A stretch of DNA of 64,000 bases from Macrolepiota albuminosa (GCA_027475525.1 JAMWFC010000046.1:930001-994000), one strand, 5' to 3'; shown: positions 24,791-35,900, counted from the first letter of the stretch. The notes: generated from the letters alone by a model not told the origin. Translations and numbers: made by a program.

Positions 24791-26697
24791 TCTTATTTTT
24801 CTTGAATATTTCAGATTTTTTAAGCATTTATCAATTTTTAAAATATACTAAAAAGTAGTGTATCAGTAGCCTCTGAATTTTTTCTGATTTTTGAGTGATT
24901 TTTCTGGAATCTTTGAGCATTGTGTACTAACATCTTCTGAAAAACAGACCAATTGAGTTTTGCTGGAATGTTTTACATTTCCTGAGCATTTTATAAATCT
25001 CAAAAAAGCTTAACTTGGTGTATTATTGGTTCTTGAATTTTTTCTGATTTTCCAGTGATTTTCTTGGAATTTTCTAAGCATTTCTAATACTGAAATGAAC
25101 CAACTCTTATGTTATTACTCTAAAAGGAAGGTTCTTGGTCAGCCTTGGTCAGCATTAAATTTTTGCAGGCATTGTCCCATATATTATAGACAAGCTACAA
25201 TTTGTGCCTTTAGCACACAACTAGCATCTCCCAACTAAGCCTCCACCCTAACCTCACTTTGTTCGGTTAAAGCCTCGGTAATCGCAACTCAATGTTCAAT
25301 CCCAGCCTCAACCTCACTTCATTTGGTTAAAGCCTCTGCATTTCACAACTCAGTCCTCTTTCCACAACTCTCAAAGCATTATTATAAGTTAAATTGAATT
25401 TTTCTTGAATCTTTTAGATTTTATTCAGCATTTATAAATTGTCAAAAAACTAAAAATCAGTATATTAGTAGCTTTTGAATTTTTTCTGATTTTCTGGTAA
25501 TTTTCCTGGAATTATTTGAGCATTTTCCACTAACATCTTCTAAAAAACAGAGCAATTGAATTTTTCTTGAAATTTTCAGATTTCTTTAAGCATTTATAAA
25601 CCTCAAAATATTCACAATCAGTGTGTCAGTAGTCTTTGAATTTTTCCTAATTTTTTGGTGGCTTTGTCCTCAAACCCCTCCCCCCCCCCAACTAAGCCTT
25701 CACCTAACCTTACTTTGTTTGGTTAGGGCTCCAAGTATGTATAGAGAACTCAGTGCTTAATCCCAGCCTCAACCTCACTTTATTTGGTCAAGGCCTTCTA
25801 ATGCTGAAATGAGCCAACTTTTATGTTATTATCCTAAAAAGAAGGTTCTTGGTTGGTCAGCATTAAATTTTCTCAGGCATTGTCCCATATATTATAAATG
25901 AGCTGCGCTGCATGTCTTCAGCACACAGCTAGCATCTCATTGGGGGCTTTGTCTCCAAGAACCCCTCAACTAAGCCTCCACCTAACCTCACTTCATTCAG
26001 TTAGGGCTCCAAGTATGTATAAGTAATTCAGCCTCCACCTTAACCTCACTTTATTTGGTTAAGGCTCCAAGTATGTAATTTCCAACTCCAACTCAGTGCT
26101 CAATTCTGGCCTCAACCTCACTTCGTTCAGTTAAGGCCTCAGTATTTCCCAACTCAGTGCCCAATCCTGGCCTCAACCTCACTTCGTTCAGTTAAGGCCT
26201 CAGGCCTCAGTATTTTCCAACTTAGTACAAACTTGTCAAAGTATTATTGTAAGCTGAATTGAATTTTTCAAATTTTTTAAACATTTATCACTCTTAAAAA
26301 AATCAGTGTATCAGTAGCCTTTAAGTTTTTTCTGATTTTTCATTGATTTTTCTGGAAGTTTTTGAGTATTTTCTAAAAAATCATCTATCAGTTGCCTTTA
26401 AGTTTTTTCTGATTTTTCATTGATTTTTCTGGAAGTTTTTGAGTATTTTCTATCAAGATCTACTAGAAAACATATTAAAAAGGCAATTCTTTATTCAATC
26501 TTTTTGTTTTTCAACTCAAGTCTTAAATTCAACTTCAATACTATTATTAATTTGTTGATATTTTATGTTCTGAGTAGTTAAAAGCTCAAATACAATCTCA
26601 ACCTTACTTTTTTCAGTGCAAGAAATTGAGCTCAAATTTGACTTCAACTCATTCAAATATTAACATTACATTGTTTAATATATAAAACATTAATTTA
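24791..26697. repeat. AT-rich dispersed repeat block with telomere-like palindromes
   Basis: Two interleaved motifs fill this stretch. One is a diverged unit built around ttttttctgatttt..agtgatttttctggaa (for example 24880, 25040, 25480, 25640, 26320). The other is a palindromic unit of the type CCTAACCtcacttcgttcGGTTAGG with variable stems (25256, 25310, 25700, 25770, 25980, 26035, 26110, 26170). Decayed copies of the GC-rich hairpin (27.4 kb) lie at about 25190 and 25905. No coding sequence is seen. Confidence 0.6.
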
Positions 26698-26854
26698 TTA
26701 ACTCTGCACTATATGAATCTTCAATAAAATATGCTCAGGACATACATACATTGGGTGCAGAGAATGACATTCTTTTAACTCTGCACTATATGAATCTTCA
26801 ATAAAATATGCTCAGGACATACATACATTGGGTGCAGAGAATGACATTCTTTTA
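26698..26854. repeat. Exact 77-bp-period tandem duplication
   Basis: The segment beginning aactctgcac at 26700 repeats at 26777 without mismatch for at least 77 bp. Confidence 0.9.
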
Positions 26855-27312
26855 TAATCCAATTAATTTCAGAATTTGGTTTGAATAGTTTTGTTAAAAA
26901 ACATTTTAACTGAACTTAGAAAAATAAAAAAAAAATTGCCACAGGAAGCTTGTTCTGGTTCTTAGGCTTAAAAATAACCAATATAGTCCCTCCAATACAT
27001 TTGAGAGCATTAGATCAAGTGCCATTCAAAATCTAATTACAATATTTTTTAATAATTTTGACAGAAAGATTTAAATAAAAATCTGAACTTAATTGCATTA
27101 TTTTCACTGTATTTTTACATTGTTTTGGCAAAAAATATCATTTCTGCACCCAGTGATAAAGAGAGGAACCAAAAATGATTGCAGAATATGTATATCATCC
27201 AAATTGATGCTAAACAATGGAAAGAGCTAAAAAAATCTGATGTGCACAGCCACAAATTCAAAGTCAGCTTATTTGATAAGCTGCTGACAAAGATTAGCTA
27301 AAATTTTGATAC
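26855..27312. other. AT-rich spacer, nothing recognised
   Basis: No open frame or repeat of note. CpG is almost absent here, in sharp contrast to the sequence after 27375. Confidence 0.5.
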
Positions 27313-27375
27313 TCTGACAAATCTTAGGTCAGCAGTGCCAAAAAAGGGTAAAGTTCACATGGATCGTCCTATAAT

Positions 27376-27530
27376 ATATAGACGAGCTACGATTCGTGCC
27401 TTCGGCACGAATTTCGTAGCTCGTTGGGGGCTTTGCCCCCAAACCCCCCCCAATATAGACGAGCTACGATTCGTGCCTTCGGCACGAATTTCGTAGCTCG
27501 TTGGGGGCTTTGCCCCCAAACCCCCCCCCA
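27376..27530. repeat. GC-rich double-hairpin repeat, present twice with 77-bp period
   Basis: One unit holds two adjacent perfect hairpins. The first has an outer stem GAGCTACGA/TCGTAGCTC and inner stem TTCGTGCC/GGCACGAA around a TTCG-type loop; the second is GGGGGC-TTT-GCCCCC. The unit is immediately repeated at exactly 77 bp (27381/27458). Another CpG-rich copy starts at 33957, and decayed copies lie near 25190, 25905 and 44970. Confidence 0.85.
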
Positions 27531-27630
27531 ACTAAGCCTCCACCTAACCTCACTTCGTTCGGTTAGGGCTCTAAGTATGTATAAGTAACTTAGCCTCCAT
27601 CCCAACCTCACTTCGTTTGGTTAGGGAGGA
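27531..27630. repeat. Telomere-like palindromic minisatellite
   Basis: Two units each contain CCTAACC..GGTTAGGG or ACC..GGT arms around a tcacttcgtt core, followed by a gtatgtataagtaact spacer. Equivalent arrays follow the hairpin repeat at 34020-34200. Confidence 0.75.
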
Positions 27631-27689
27631 GCCTCTCGACTTCGAGCGAAGCGAGAAGGAGAGGGCGATGGTAGGTCTGAGGGGTAGTT

Positions 27690-28362
27690 GCTTGCTGGCA
27701 ACTGGCTGGGGATTTCCCAACCGACCAGTTTCAACTTTTATAAGTCTCATCAGGCCTATTTGCAAGCGTTTATCTTGTTGCCTAGTTCGTGCGCCTCATG
27801 GCGCCGAGCCAGGGCCTTACTGCTGACAACAATAAGAACAATAAGAACAATGGAGAACAATGGAGAACAATTGCCATCCAATGGCAAATTGTGAGCGCCT
27901 CATGTCTGCCACAAGGTTGGCCACACTCTATTGTCCTTCAGAATCGTCAGGGAGACCCTATCTTTTATCAGATCAATCAGTGATTATCACTGATTATCAG
28001 TGATTATCAGTGATGTCTGTTGATACAGGTCTCGGCGCTTATCAACTGTCAGTGATAGACGCGCATTACGATAGCCGAACCGAGGAGAACGATTGCACCG
28101 TGATCCGATCAGTTATTCGGTGATGACCTTGCCTAGGGTTAAGCGGGCGCATAGAACCGAGGAGAACGATTGCACCGTGATCCGATCAGTTATTCGGTGA
28201 TGACCTTGCCTAGGGTTAAGCGGGCGCATAGAAGTGCTGGTGATTAGGCAGCCGCATGTTGCCCCTAAGAGGCTCAGCATATCTCCCCCTGCGATAGGGG
28301 TCCTTCATCAGAGCAACCACATTGGTTAAAACTGGTTAAGGTAAACCTAGTGTTAGGTTAGG
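27690..28362. repeat. Left flanking direct repeat (pseudo-LTR) of the Penelope-like element
   Basis: This 673-bp sequence (596 bp without its internal 77-bp duplication) matches 33151-33786 almost base for base, from gcttgctggcaactgg to gtgttaggttagg. Direct flanking repeats of this kind are a known feature of Penelope-like elements, which often form partial tandem copies. Confidence 0.8.
28077..28230. repeat. Exact 77-bp-period duplication inside the left pseudo-LTR
   Basis: The block starting gaaccgaggagaacg is present at 28077 and 28154. The right pseudo-LTR has only one copy (about 33581-33657), so the duplication is specific to this copy or to its assembly. Confidence 0.92.
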
Positions 28363-28597
28363 CTGTAATGCATTCTGTTTGTCAGCTAAGAGCCCTTATT
28401 ACTAAGGGATTGACGCACGTCAAGTTAGTGTTAGGTTTGGTATGATCCCAACTACAATGAGGTTAGCATAGTCCTCACCATATCAATGTTCACGTCTACT
28501 TACCGTAAGGCGGCAAGAGGGAACTTGTTGGCTATTTCAGATGTCCTGGGCAGTCTACTCCTCCCTAGCCGGGTGAGAGTACTGTGACCCATTTCTT
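28363..28597 (-). other. 3' untranslated region of the Penelope-like element
   Basis: This non-coding stretch lies between the polyprotein stop and the left pseudo-LTR. Part of it (about 28421-28440, aagttagtgttaggttt) also follows the right pseudo-LTR, so the repeat extends discontinuously. Confidence 0.5.
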
Positions 28598-31500
28598 TCA
28601 GAATGGAGCGGCTCGCCAGGCCCCAGGTGCCGGAGGAGACCGACTACGTCGATGTAGAAAGATCGTGATGTCATCGTTGGATTGTCTCCGACCACGCTTT
28701 CGAGTTTCCTCCTTCCTTGTCTGGGGTTGTGAAGTCTGGGCTTCTGCTAACCGTTGCATGACAATCTTTTTCCATGATGAAGTTAAGTCTCTAAGGTTGA
28801 TAGTACGCTTACGAGACACAATCCATCTGTTGTCTAGTAGATCTAATTTCCATACATCAGGGACTAGATGAACCAAATCATCAAGGGGCGGCCGTGACAC
28901 TGCAACTACCAGGGCCACGTCCGGATCCACTTCGCGCAAAGCGCCTAGATCCAATGTACGGTGAAGCTCGGACTCTTTCCAAGTCACGAGTTTGGCTTTG
29001 TTTAACCACATTCGCCAGCTACTAGTGATTGTCTTGCCAAGTTCCTTGACATTAAAGAATTCCCAGGTTTGGTTAAACTCAGTTTTGAGTACGAACGCGC
29101 CGTGATCGTGCTGCTCTTTGACATTGAGTGTGTTGTTCCAACGTTCGGTGAACTGGGATTTAGCCCAGCTTTTAACCAGTTTGTCTGGATAGCCACGCAC
29201 ACGGTATAACCCGATAAGGTCTCCTACCGCATCCCTGTAGACTTCTAAGTTACTACAGAGGGTGGCCATCCTGCTCATCTCGCCCGAGAAGGTGCCTTTC
29301 TTGACATCTAATGGATGGGCGGAGTGCCAGGGAATTCCTTCATGATGGTTACGCGCTTTCCGATATGGCATATGTTGTAGCTTATTATCATGATCACGAT
29401 AAATTAACATGTCCAGAAACGGCTGAGAGAAAGCCGACGCGTTCCATTCTATTGTACAGTTATAGAATTTTACTCTGCTTATGATTGAATAGCCTCAGCT
29501 TCACTAGAGGCATAAACAATAGCAAAGCAGTCATCTATGTAACGACCGTAGAACGGAACACGGTCGTCATTGAGAATATCAAAGTGCCTCTCAAAGCACA
29601 GTCCATAAATATTAGCCAGATCCGGGGAGTCTGCAACACCCATTGCAAGCCCCCGGTGCTGGTGGTAATAAGTACCCTCAAATTGTACAATAAGATTCTC
29701 ATTTCCTACACAAAGACAGTCAAAGAATAACTTGTATTCATCGATCAGTTCGTTGCCGAAGCTTTCACGCAGGTTTTCACCTGCAATCATCACGCGTCCA
29801 AGATAGTGTTCTGCATACGCATCCAAGGCATAAGTCTTGGCGCGTGTCAGGTCTATGTGCGGATAGAATGCTACGACGTCGCCTGTAACAATGAAGTACT
29901 GGCGACCAGGCCGCAATGAGAGTCTGCTTAATTTTTGCGCCAGATCTTTTGTTCCGTGAATGATACTGGGCGCCGATTGAATAATCGGTTTAAGTCTTTT
30001 ACTGACATATTTAGCGGCTGGGTTCTGGATGGCAGAATGACACGATATAATTGGTCTGAATTTAACCGGAGTCTTATGTATCTTAGGAATACCATAAAAC
30101 TGCGGGATCTTAAAATTCTCCACAGGGATGATTCCCTTAACACTCGATGGTATGAGATGTTGGAAAAATTTACCCAGTTGTCCGGCGGGGTCAATGTTGT
30201 CCGCCAATGAAGCAATTGCTTGCATGTCAGTCGCTGTTTTCGTAAGTCTACTTATGGCAATGAGCGGATTGAGGACGTGATAGTCCTCAGTATTAGTAAG
30301 TAGTTCTAACGACTTTTCTATGATCCAGTCTCGCCTACTAACAGCTATTCCAAGGTTCTTGTCGGTGCCCGTGACAATGTAGTCATGGTCGATCAAAAAC
30401 TTCTTCAGGCGGTACGTCTTAGGGTCTAGCGAGAAGTATGGACCTTTCAGAGATCGGTCAGGGATGCTAAGGAGCAAACGGTCAACAAAAGACCTCCCTG
30501 CGCGAATGCCACGCTGAAGATACGTAGGTAATTGAGGTAGACTAGTTTTACGCTCATGTGGTACCTCATAATCGGGATCATAGTCGGACTCTTCTCCATA
30601 TTGACGGAAAGCAAAGTAAAGGCGCCACGTAAGGCGTGCTTCAAAGTCTTCCCAAGCTGCTTTTATTAAGTCCTTATTTAGCTTGGTCGGAAACATGAAA
30701 TTCATGCCCGTGCTTAGATGGAGATGGATGTCGTCAGGCAACGTTACATTAGGCGACATATGTACAAAACTACGGTAACGAGCTGCTGATAGTACGTTAA
30801 GTGGAACGTTAGAAAGTAACGTTTGGATTGCTAATGGTCGTGGAATCGTAAGATACCAGTCAGGGTATGTAGAGGGGTCATCGTACTTACAAATGACACG
30901 CCTGAGTATCAGGCTTTCCCCTTCCCCTTCCTTGCCTTTTGCAAAGTCGAGGACTTGACTTTCGTCGACTTCTTCACCACGCCGGACTTCTTGGACTTGC
31001 CGGGGCCGGTCTTTGATGCTGAATGACCGGGGCCACCTCGAGAGGTGGGCGCGGAGCGTTTGCCAGGCTTCTTCTTGGGGCCACCCTAAGGATTGAAGAA
31101 GGAGTAGAGTATCAATCAGTAAGTGATCGGAAACTCATCCAGAAACAGAGAGTCCATGACCAATGCAGAGAACAAACGTTCCCCGTTGTTGATCAATAGA
31201 TCCCGTTAAAGAATGAGTACTCACTTTTCCGGCAAGAGCTTTGCTGATGGCTGAGGAAACCATTTTCCGAATGGAATCGGAGGTGATTTCTCCCATCTCA
31301 ACGTCGGCATCGTTCTTGAGGGCGGACTTGGTTTTCTTCTTGGAGGCAGAAGCAAGCTCCTGCGACTCCACCATGATCCAGGCGCAAACGCCAATCAGAA
31401 CCAAGTCCTCTCAGAGGGCGTTGTATACCTGCTGAGCAGCAGGATCCGTGACCCATCCAGAGAGTTGTACCTCTCCGTTCCCGTCGTCGGTAAAGATTGG

Positions 31501-32100
31501 CCGTTGGGCCGAACCTTTAATGGCCTCCCATCGGGCAGAGATGGTGGGATGGAGGCCGTCCCAGATGTTCTGGGGACGCAGGAGGGACTGCAGGTGCGTT
31601 ACGTCGCAACGCTTTGCAGCGAGTGCAGCAATAAACACAGCCTTATTGCCGTTGACAGCGGTCTTGGCAATATCAGCCAGATCATTCTGGCCGGTGGCAG
31701 TCCCGGCGAACAGCGACGACAGCTGAACACTAGGAGAGGCCTTCCCCTTGAAAGCAGGGGGAAGTTCGTCCCGGGACGCAAGGTCCTCCCACCGAGCAAC
31801 GGTGGTCCTTGCTGCGACAAGTTTCCTTGCCACAGCTTGGATCTGCATAAGCGGATCACAAAGGGGGATGCGGTACTCTGAGGGGAGTGCCGCAAGCAGT
31901 TCGGACAACGTTGAAGCTGCTTGGTACTTGGAGTACCGTGCCGACGAATCGTCGACGCTGGGAACCAACGCGGCGGCTGCAGCGTCAGCACGATTGTCAT
32001 TGTCAATATCGAAATGAGAAGACGAAGAATAAGCAGGCGCACGATCCACGGCCATTGCCGTATCAGCCTGGGAGTGGGTAGTACGCTGAGTACGAGACAT
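28598..32100 (-). pseudogene. Penelope-like reverse transcriptase polyprotein, nearly intact
   Basis: One minus-strand frame runs from ATG at 32100 (MSRTQRTTHSQ) to 29479, broken only by TGA at 31413-31411 and 31137-31135. A one-base shift near 29478 leads into the carboxy part ending at 28598, about 1160 residues in all. The reverse transcriptase core lies in 30759-29479: TDKNLGIAVS, YGIPKIHKTP, KFRPIISC, GLAMGVADSPDLANIYG and the catalytic box YIDDCF (near 29530). The carboxy part has no GIY-YIG endonuclease pattern, matching endonuclease-deficient, telomere-associated Penelope-like elements (Coprina group in fungi). The N-terminal ~400 residues are not recognised. The TGAs fit CGA-to-TGA change. 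Base composition is CpG-rich, unlike the neighbouring relics, so it is young. An alternative with short introns at the stops is possible but less supported. Confidence 0.8.
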
Positions 32101-32112
32101 GAAGAAAGAGGT

Positions 32113-32122
32113 CGCAACTATA
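32113..32122 (+). repeat. Interstitial telomere-like motif (TAGGGTTAGGG)
   Basis: The sequence ctatagggttagggagg holds one and a half TTAGGG units, directly upstream of the polyprotein start. A complementary motif lies at about 33029-33038. Confidence 0.7.
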
Positions 32123-32189
32123 GGGTTAGGGAGGAGCCTCTCGACTTCGAGCGAAGCGAGAAGAAGAGGGCGATGGTAGGTCTGAGGGG

Positions 32190-33028
32190 TAGTCATGGAA
32201 GCCTCCGTTCGACACAGCTGGGGATGATGCGCCTCGGCTAATGCCAACGTTTGGACACCTTTACCAAGGGCGTTGCACGTCAAAGAACCAGAAGGTCACT
32301 GCAAGAGGTTCTACCGTGCGTATTCAGTGTCATTCAGAACGTCAGAGCGTCTGAGTCCGTCGACTGCGTAGCTGGAGTGCAATGCTACGGCACCCGTCCT
32401 GGTGAGCGTCAACTATTGTCAACGTTGCCTCTGCCTTTACTAAGGGCAGAACTCGACGAGCGTCTTACACGGCGTACGCATTCCACGGCTTCCCAAGAGC
32501 GCCCTCTGCTCTTCTGACGAGGAAAGACCGCTTGGCACGTACCCTCCGTTTCCGAAGTATGAAGACTATATCTTAAGGGACGCAACGGCAGCGTGCTGCC
32601 GTACCCATTTCCCCGGGCCAGGTCGCAACGACGCGCGCACGTTTTACGTTCACCCAGAGGGTTACTTGACCAACGATGACGCGTCCACGTCCCCCACTGC
32701 CGTCTAGTCGTTGAACTGCACCCGGTCTGCCAGGGGAGTAAAACCCCTGTGAGCTACGGGCTTGGCTGCTGATTACCCATTTCAGCTTTCGCATCATCCG
32801 CCGGATTGTTACCTCGCCGTTACAAACGACGTACTGCGCCTCGTTTCTGAGTGGCAGCGGTACCGGACAGCTTTAGGGCATTCCAGAACAGTTTGACAGT
32901 GTCACCGTCGTCAGACGACTTGCCTGCGTGTAAAATTGCGACGCGTAGTGAGTGATCAAGTCCTGACGGACAAGGGGCATTGCCTGACCCCCGTCATCAC
33001 TGTGCGCGGCGCGCGCAGACAAAGCGAA
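32190..33028. other. CpG-rich 5' region of the Penelope-like element, non-coding
   Basis: It is bounded by inverted telomere-like motifs. Open frames occur but none has a recognisable pattern; high GC content explains their length. It may be a 5' untranslated region or captured subtelomeric DNA. Confidence 0.4.
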
Positions 33029-33038
33029 ACCCTAACCC
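33029..33038 (-). repeat. Interstitial telomere-like motif (CCCTAACCCT)
   Basis: It lies in gcgaaaccctaaccctcctgc. It is in reverse complement to the motif at 32113-32122. Confidence 0.7.
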
Positions 33039-33150
33039 TCCTGCAGTACATCTCCATGGGCTAAAACCAGAGGAGAGTCGCACATCGGGGTCAGTCTAGA
33101 GGTGTGACTGGTCAGGCCACACATAGAGTGATAGCGATGGAGGGAAGTCC

Positions 33151-33786
33151 GCTTGCTGGCAACTGGCTGGGGATTTCCCAACCGACCAGTTTCGACTTTT
33201 ATAAGTCTCATCAGGCCTATTTGCAAGCGTTTATCTTGTTGCCTAGTTCATGCGCCTCATGGCGCCGAGCCAGGGCCTTACTGCTGACAACAATAAGAAC
33301 AATAAGAACAATAGAGAACAATGGAGAACAATTGCCATCCAATGGCAAATTGTGAGCGCCTCATGTCTGCCACAAGGTTGGCCACACTCTATTGTCCTTC
33401 AGAATCGTCAGGGAGACCCTATCTTTTATCAGATCAATCAGTGATTATCACTGATCATCAGTGATTATCACTGATCATCAGTGATTATCACTGATCATCA
33501 GTGATTATCAGTGATGTCTGTTGATACAGGTCTCGGTGCTTATCAACTGTCAGTGATAGACGCGCATTACGATAGCCAAACCGAGGAGAACGATTGCACC
33601 GTGATCCGATCAGTTATTCGGTGATGACCTTGCCTAGGGTTAAGCGGGCGCATAGAAGTGCTGGTGATTAGGCAGCCGCATGTTGCCCCTAAGAGGCTCA
33701 GCATATCTCCTCCTGCGATAGGGGTCCTTCATCAGAGCAACCACGTTGGTTAAACCTGGTTAAGGTAAACCTAGTGTTAGGTTAGG
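33151..33786. repeat. Right flanking direct repeat (pseudo-LTR)
   Basis: It is the partner of 27690-28362. It differs mainly by an expanded 20-bp minisatellite and by lacking the 77-bp duplication. Confidence 0.8.
33437..33512. repeat. 20-bp minisatellite (gtgattatcactgatcatca)
   Basis: Three full units plus a partial one lie in tandem. The left pseudo-LTR has only a shorter, irregular version near 27980-28012. Confidence 0.85.
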
Positions 33787-33806
33787 GTTAAGTTAGTGTT
33801 AGGTTT

Positions 33807-33961
33807 GTACTCTGACAAATCTTAGGTCAGCAGTGCCAAAAAAGGGTAAAGTTCACATGGATCGTCCTATAATATATAGACGAGTACTCTGACAAATCTT
33901 AGGTCAGCAGTGCCAAAAAAGGGTAAAGTTCACATGGATCGTCCTATAATATATAGACGAG
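33807..33961. repeat. Exact 77-bp-period duplication
   Basis: The block gtactctgacaaatctt at 33807 recurs at 33884. The same block occurs once at 27310-27386, upstream of the left hairpin repeat. Confidence 0.92.
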
Positions 33962-34200
33962 CTACGATTCGTGCCTTCGGCACGAATTTCATAGCTCGTT
34001 GGGGGCTTCCCCCAAACCCCCCCCAACTAGCCTCCACCCTAACCTCACTTTTCGGTTAGGGCTCCAAGTATGTATAAGTAACTTAGCCTCCACCCCAACC
34101 TCACTTCGTTCGGTTAGGGCTCCAAGTATGTATATAAGTAACTCAGCCTTCACCCCAACCTCACTTCGTTCGGTTAGGGGTTCCAAATATGTATATTCAT
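33957..34200. repeat. GC-rich hairpin plus telomere-like palindromic minisatellite
   Basis: One hairpin unit (33957-34020) is followed by three palindromic units at about 34032, 34096 and 34158 with CCTAACC/GGTTAGG-type arms and ~62-bp spacing. It has the same order as 27376-27630. Confidence 0.8.
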
Positions 34201-34563
34201 AACTCAACTTCTATCATGACTTACTTTCATTATGTCTTACTGGTTCAAGCATATGTTGTTAAAGAATAGAAAGTTCACATTTATCAAGAAATGATGTTAC
34301 AATTCCAAGTTATATATATTCTATTAGTACAGTATCAACAAATATCAAGTTAGATGCTAAAATATAAAAGTTAGTAATAAGTAGGTAATTAACAATCATA
34401 CTCACATTTGTAAACCCAAAAAATAATGCTACAATTCCAAGTTATATGTACAGTATCAAGTTAGATGCTAAAATATAAAGTTAGTAATAAGTATATAATT
34501 AACAATCACACTTACATTTGTAAACCATTGAGAACTTCTTGATATACAATATTTGCAGTCGCT

Positions 34564-34717
34564 CTTGATGTATTTTCTTCTGATAAAATCACCTTGATAC
34601 GATCTCCTGATGTGCATCGAGAAAGTGCAACATAAAGTTGCTTGATGTATTTTCTTCTGATAAAATCACCTTGATACGATCTCCTGATGTGCATCGAGAA
34701 AGTGCAACATAAAGTTG
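34564..34717. repeat. Exact 77-bp-period duplication in the helicase tail
   Basis: The block cttgatgtattttcttc at 34564 recurs at 34641. About eight expected residues between GLDL and YVALSR are also missing here, as if the join lost sequence. Confidence 0.92.
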
Positions 34718-35746
34718 TGAGGTCCAATCCAACATGCTTGACTGATTGCCCTTGAGACTTGTTAATAGTCATAGCAAAGGCCAATCGAATTGGAAACTGT
34801 CTCCTGCGTAATGGTATGGGCAAATCCTCTTCAGAGGCATCTAGATTGATCCTTGGAATCAAAACAGTTGAACCTGCAAACTTGGCATCTCCACTGATAA
34901 TACGACATCTGAGGACTCTGGTGCTGATATGAGTGACAATCATTCTTGTTCCATTGCAAAGTCCTTTGGTTGTGTCCAGATTCCTGAGGAGCATGACAGG
35001 AACTCCAATCTTCAAAGCCAGTTTAGCCAAAGGCAAACTACTGGCTTTCAAAGAGTTGAGATATTCCACAGGATATAAGGCAAGGCCATCAGGATTCCTG
35101 TTATCAGAGAGAACAGAATCTGCACTCTGTAAAATCCTTTCTTCCCCTGGATACCTCTCTAGAACTTCTGCATTGATCTCCTCTATATCAGAGTTCTTGC
35201 CAGAGAGAATAGTCCGGTCCAGATAATACTGATCATTTTGAGGATGACCAATATCAGGATATGTGGAAGAAATCAATCCAGTGATAGAATTGTCATCACA
35301 GATCATCCTTTCAGGCAGTTTGACTGTTTCTCCAGGTCCTAGATTTTTCCCTGCACCAACATCCAACAACCAAGCTGCATGAGCAATATTGTCTACAGTC
35401 TGCTCCAACCGCATATTTTGGACCAAGTAATGGACTTGAATATTATCCCAAAGTCGGCCCCTTTTGAGTGAAGCAGCAATCATCTGCTGCCTGAGTCCAT
35501 GTGGAACCACTGGAAGAGTTTGCCTAAAGTCCCCTCCAAAAACCACAGTGACTCCACCAAAGGAAATGTCATTATCGAAGATGTCTCTGAAGCCACGATC
35601 AACAGAGTCAATGGCATTTTTGTGTTGCATTGGAACTTCATCCCAAATAACAACTTTGGTGCGAAGTATGAGCTGTGATAACTGGGTTCCTCTCTTGATA
35701 TTGGCAATGGATGTGTCAAGAGCAGGAATGGGAATTTTGAATCTTG

Positions 35747-35900
35747 AATGAGCTGTCCTACCCCCTTCCAACAATAAGGCAGCAATGCCAGATGATGCTA
35801 CACATAATGCCACATCTCCATGGAATGAGCTGTCCTACCCCCTTCCAACAATAAGGCAGCAATGCCAGATGATGCTACACATAATGCCACATCTCCATGG
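35747..35900. repeat. Exact 77-bp-period duplication after Walker A
   Basis: The block aatgagctgtcctaccc at 35747 recurs at 35824; it splits the helicase frame. Confidence 0.92.

Larger units (their letters stand above)
27690..33786 (-). mobile_element. Penelope-like element with flanking direct repeats
   Basis: The unit comprises the two pseudo-LTRs, the minus-strand polyprotein and an 840-bp CpG-rich 5' region. A second pair of short repeats (27622-27690 and about 32113-32190, ttagggaggagcctctcgac) sits at the outer 3' edge and just upstream of the start codon. This suggests partial tandem copies joined at TTAGGG-like sequence. The exact ends of one insertion unit cannot be fixed from this window alone. 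Confidence 0.65.

Noticed and set aside
26311..26451. A further 77-bp duplication near 26317/26394
   Set aside because: The period is 77, but the match is only about 58 bp plus a mismatched edge, so I do not count it with the exact ones.
30920..31224. Intron (31224-31086) joining the Penelope-like N-terminal frame to a Lys-rich tail (GGPKKKPGKRSAPTS..)
   Set aside because: The borders look like GT..AG, but the other frame is open straight through the supposed intron and continues into the reverse transcriptase, which explains the sequence better.
33437..33512. CRISPR-like array
   Set aside because: The 20-bp units are contiguous without unique spacers and the genome is eukaryotic; it is a minisatellite.
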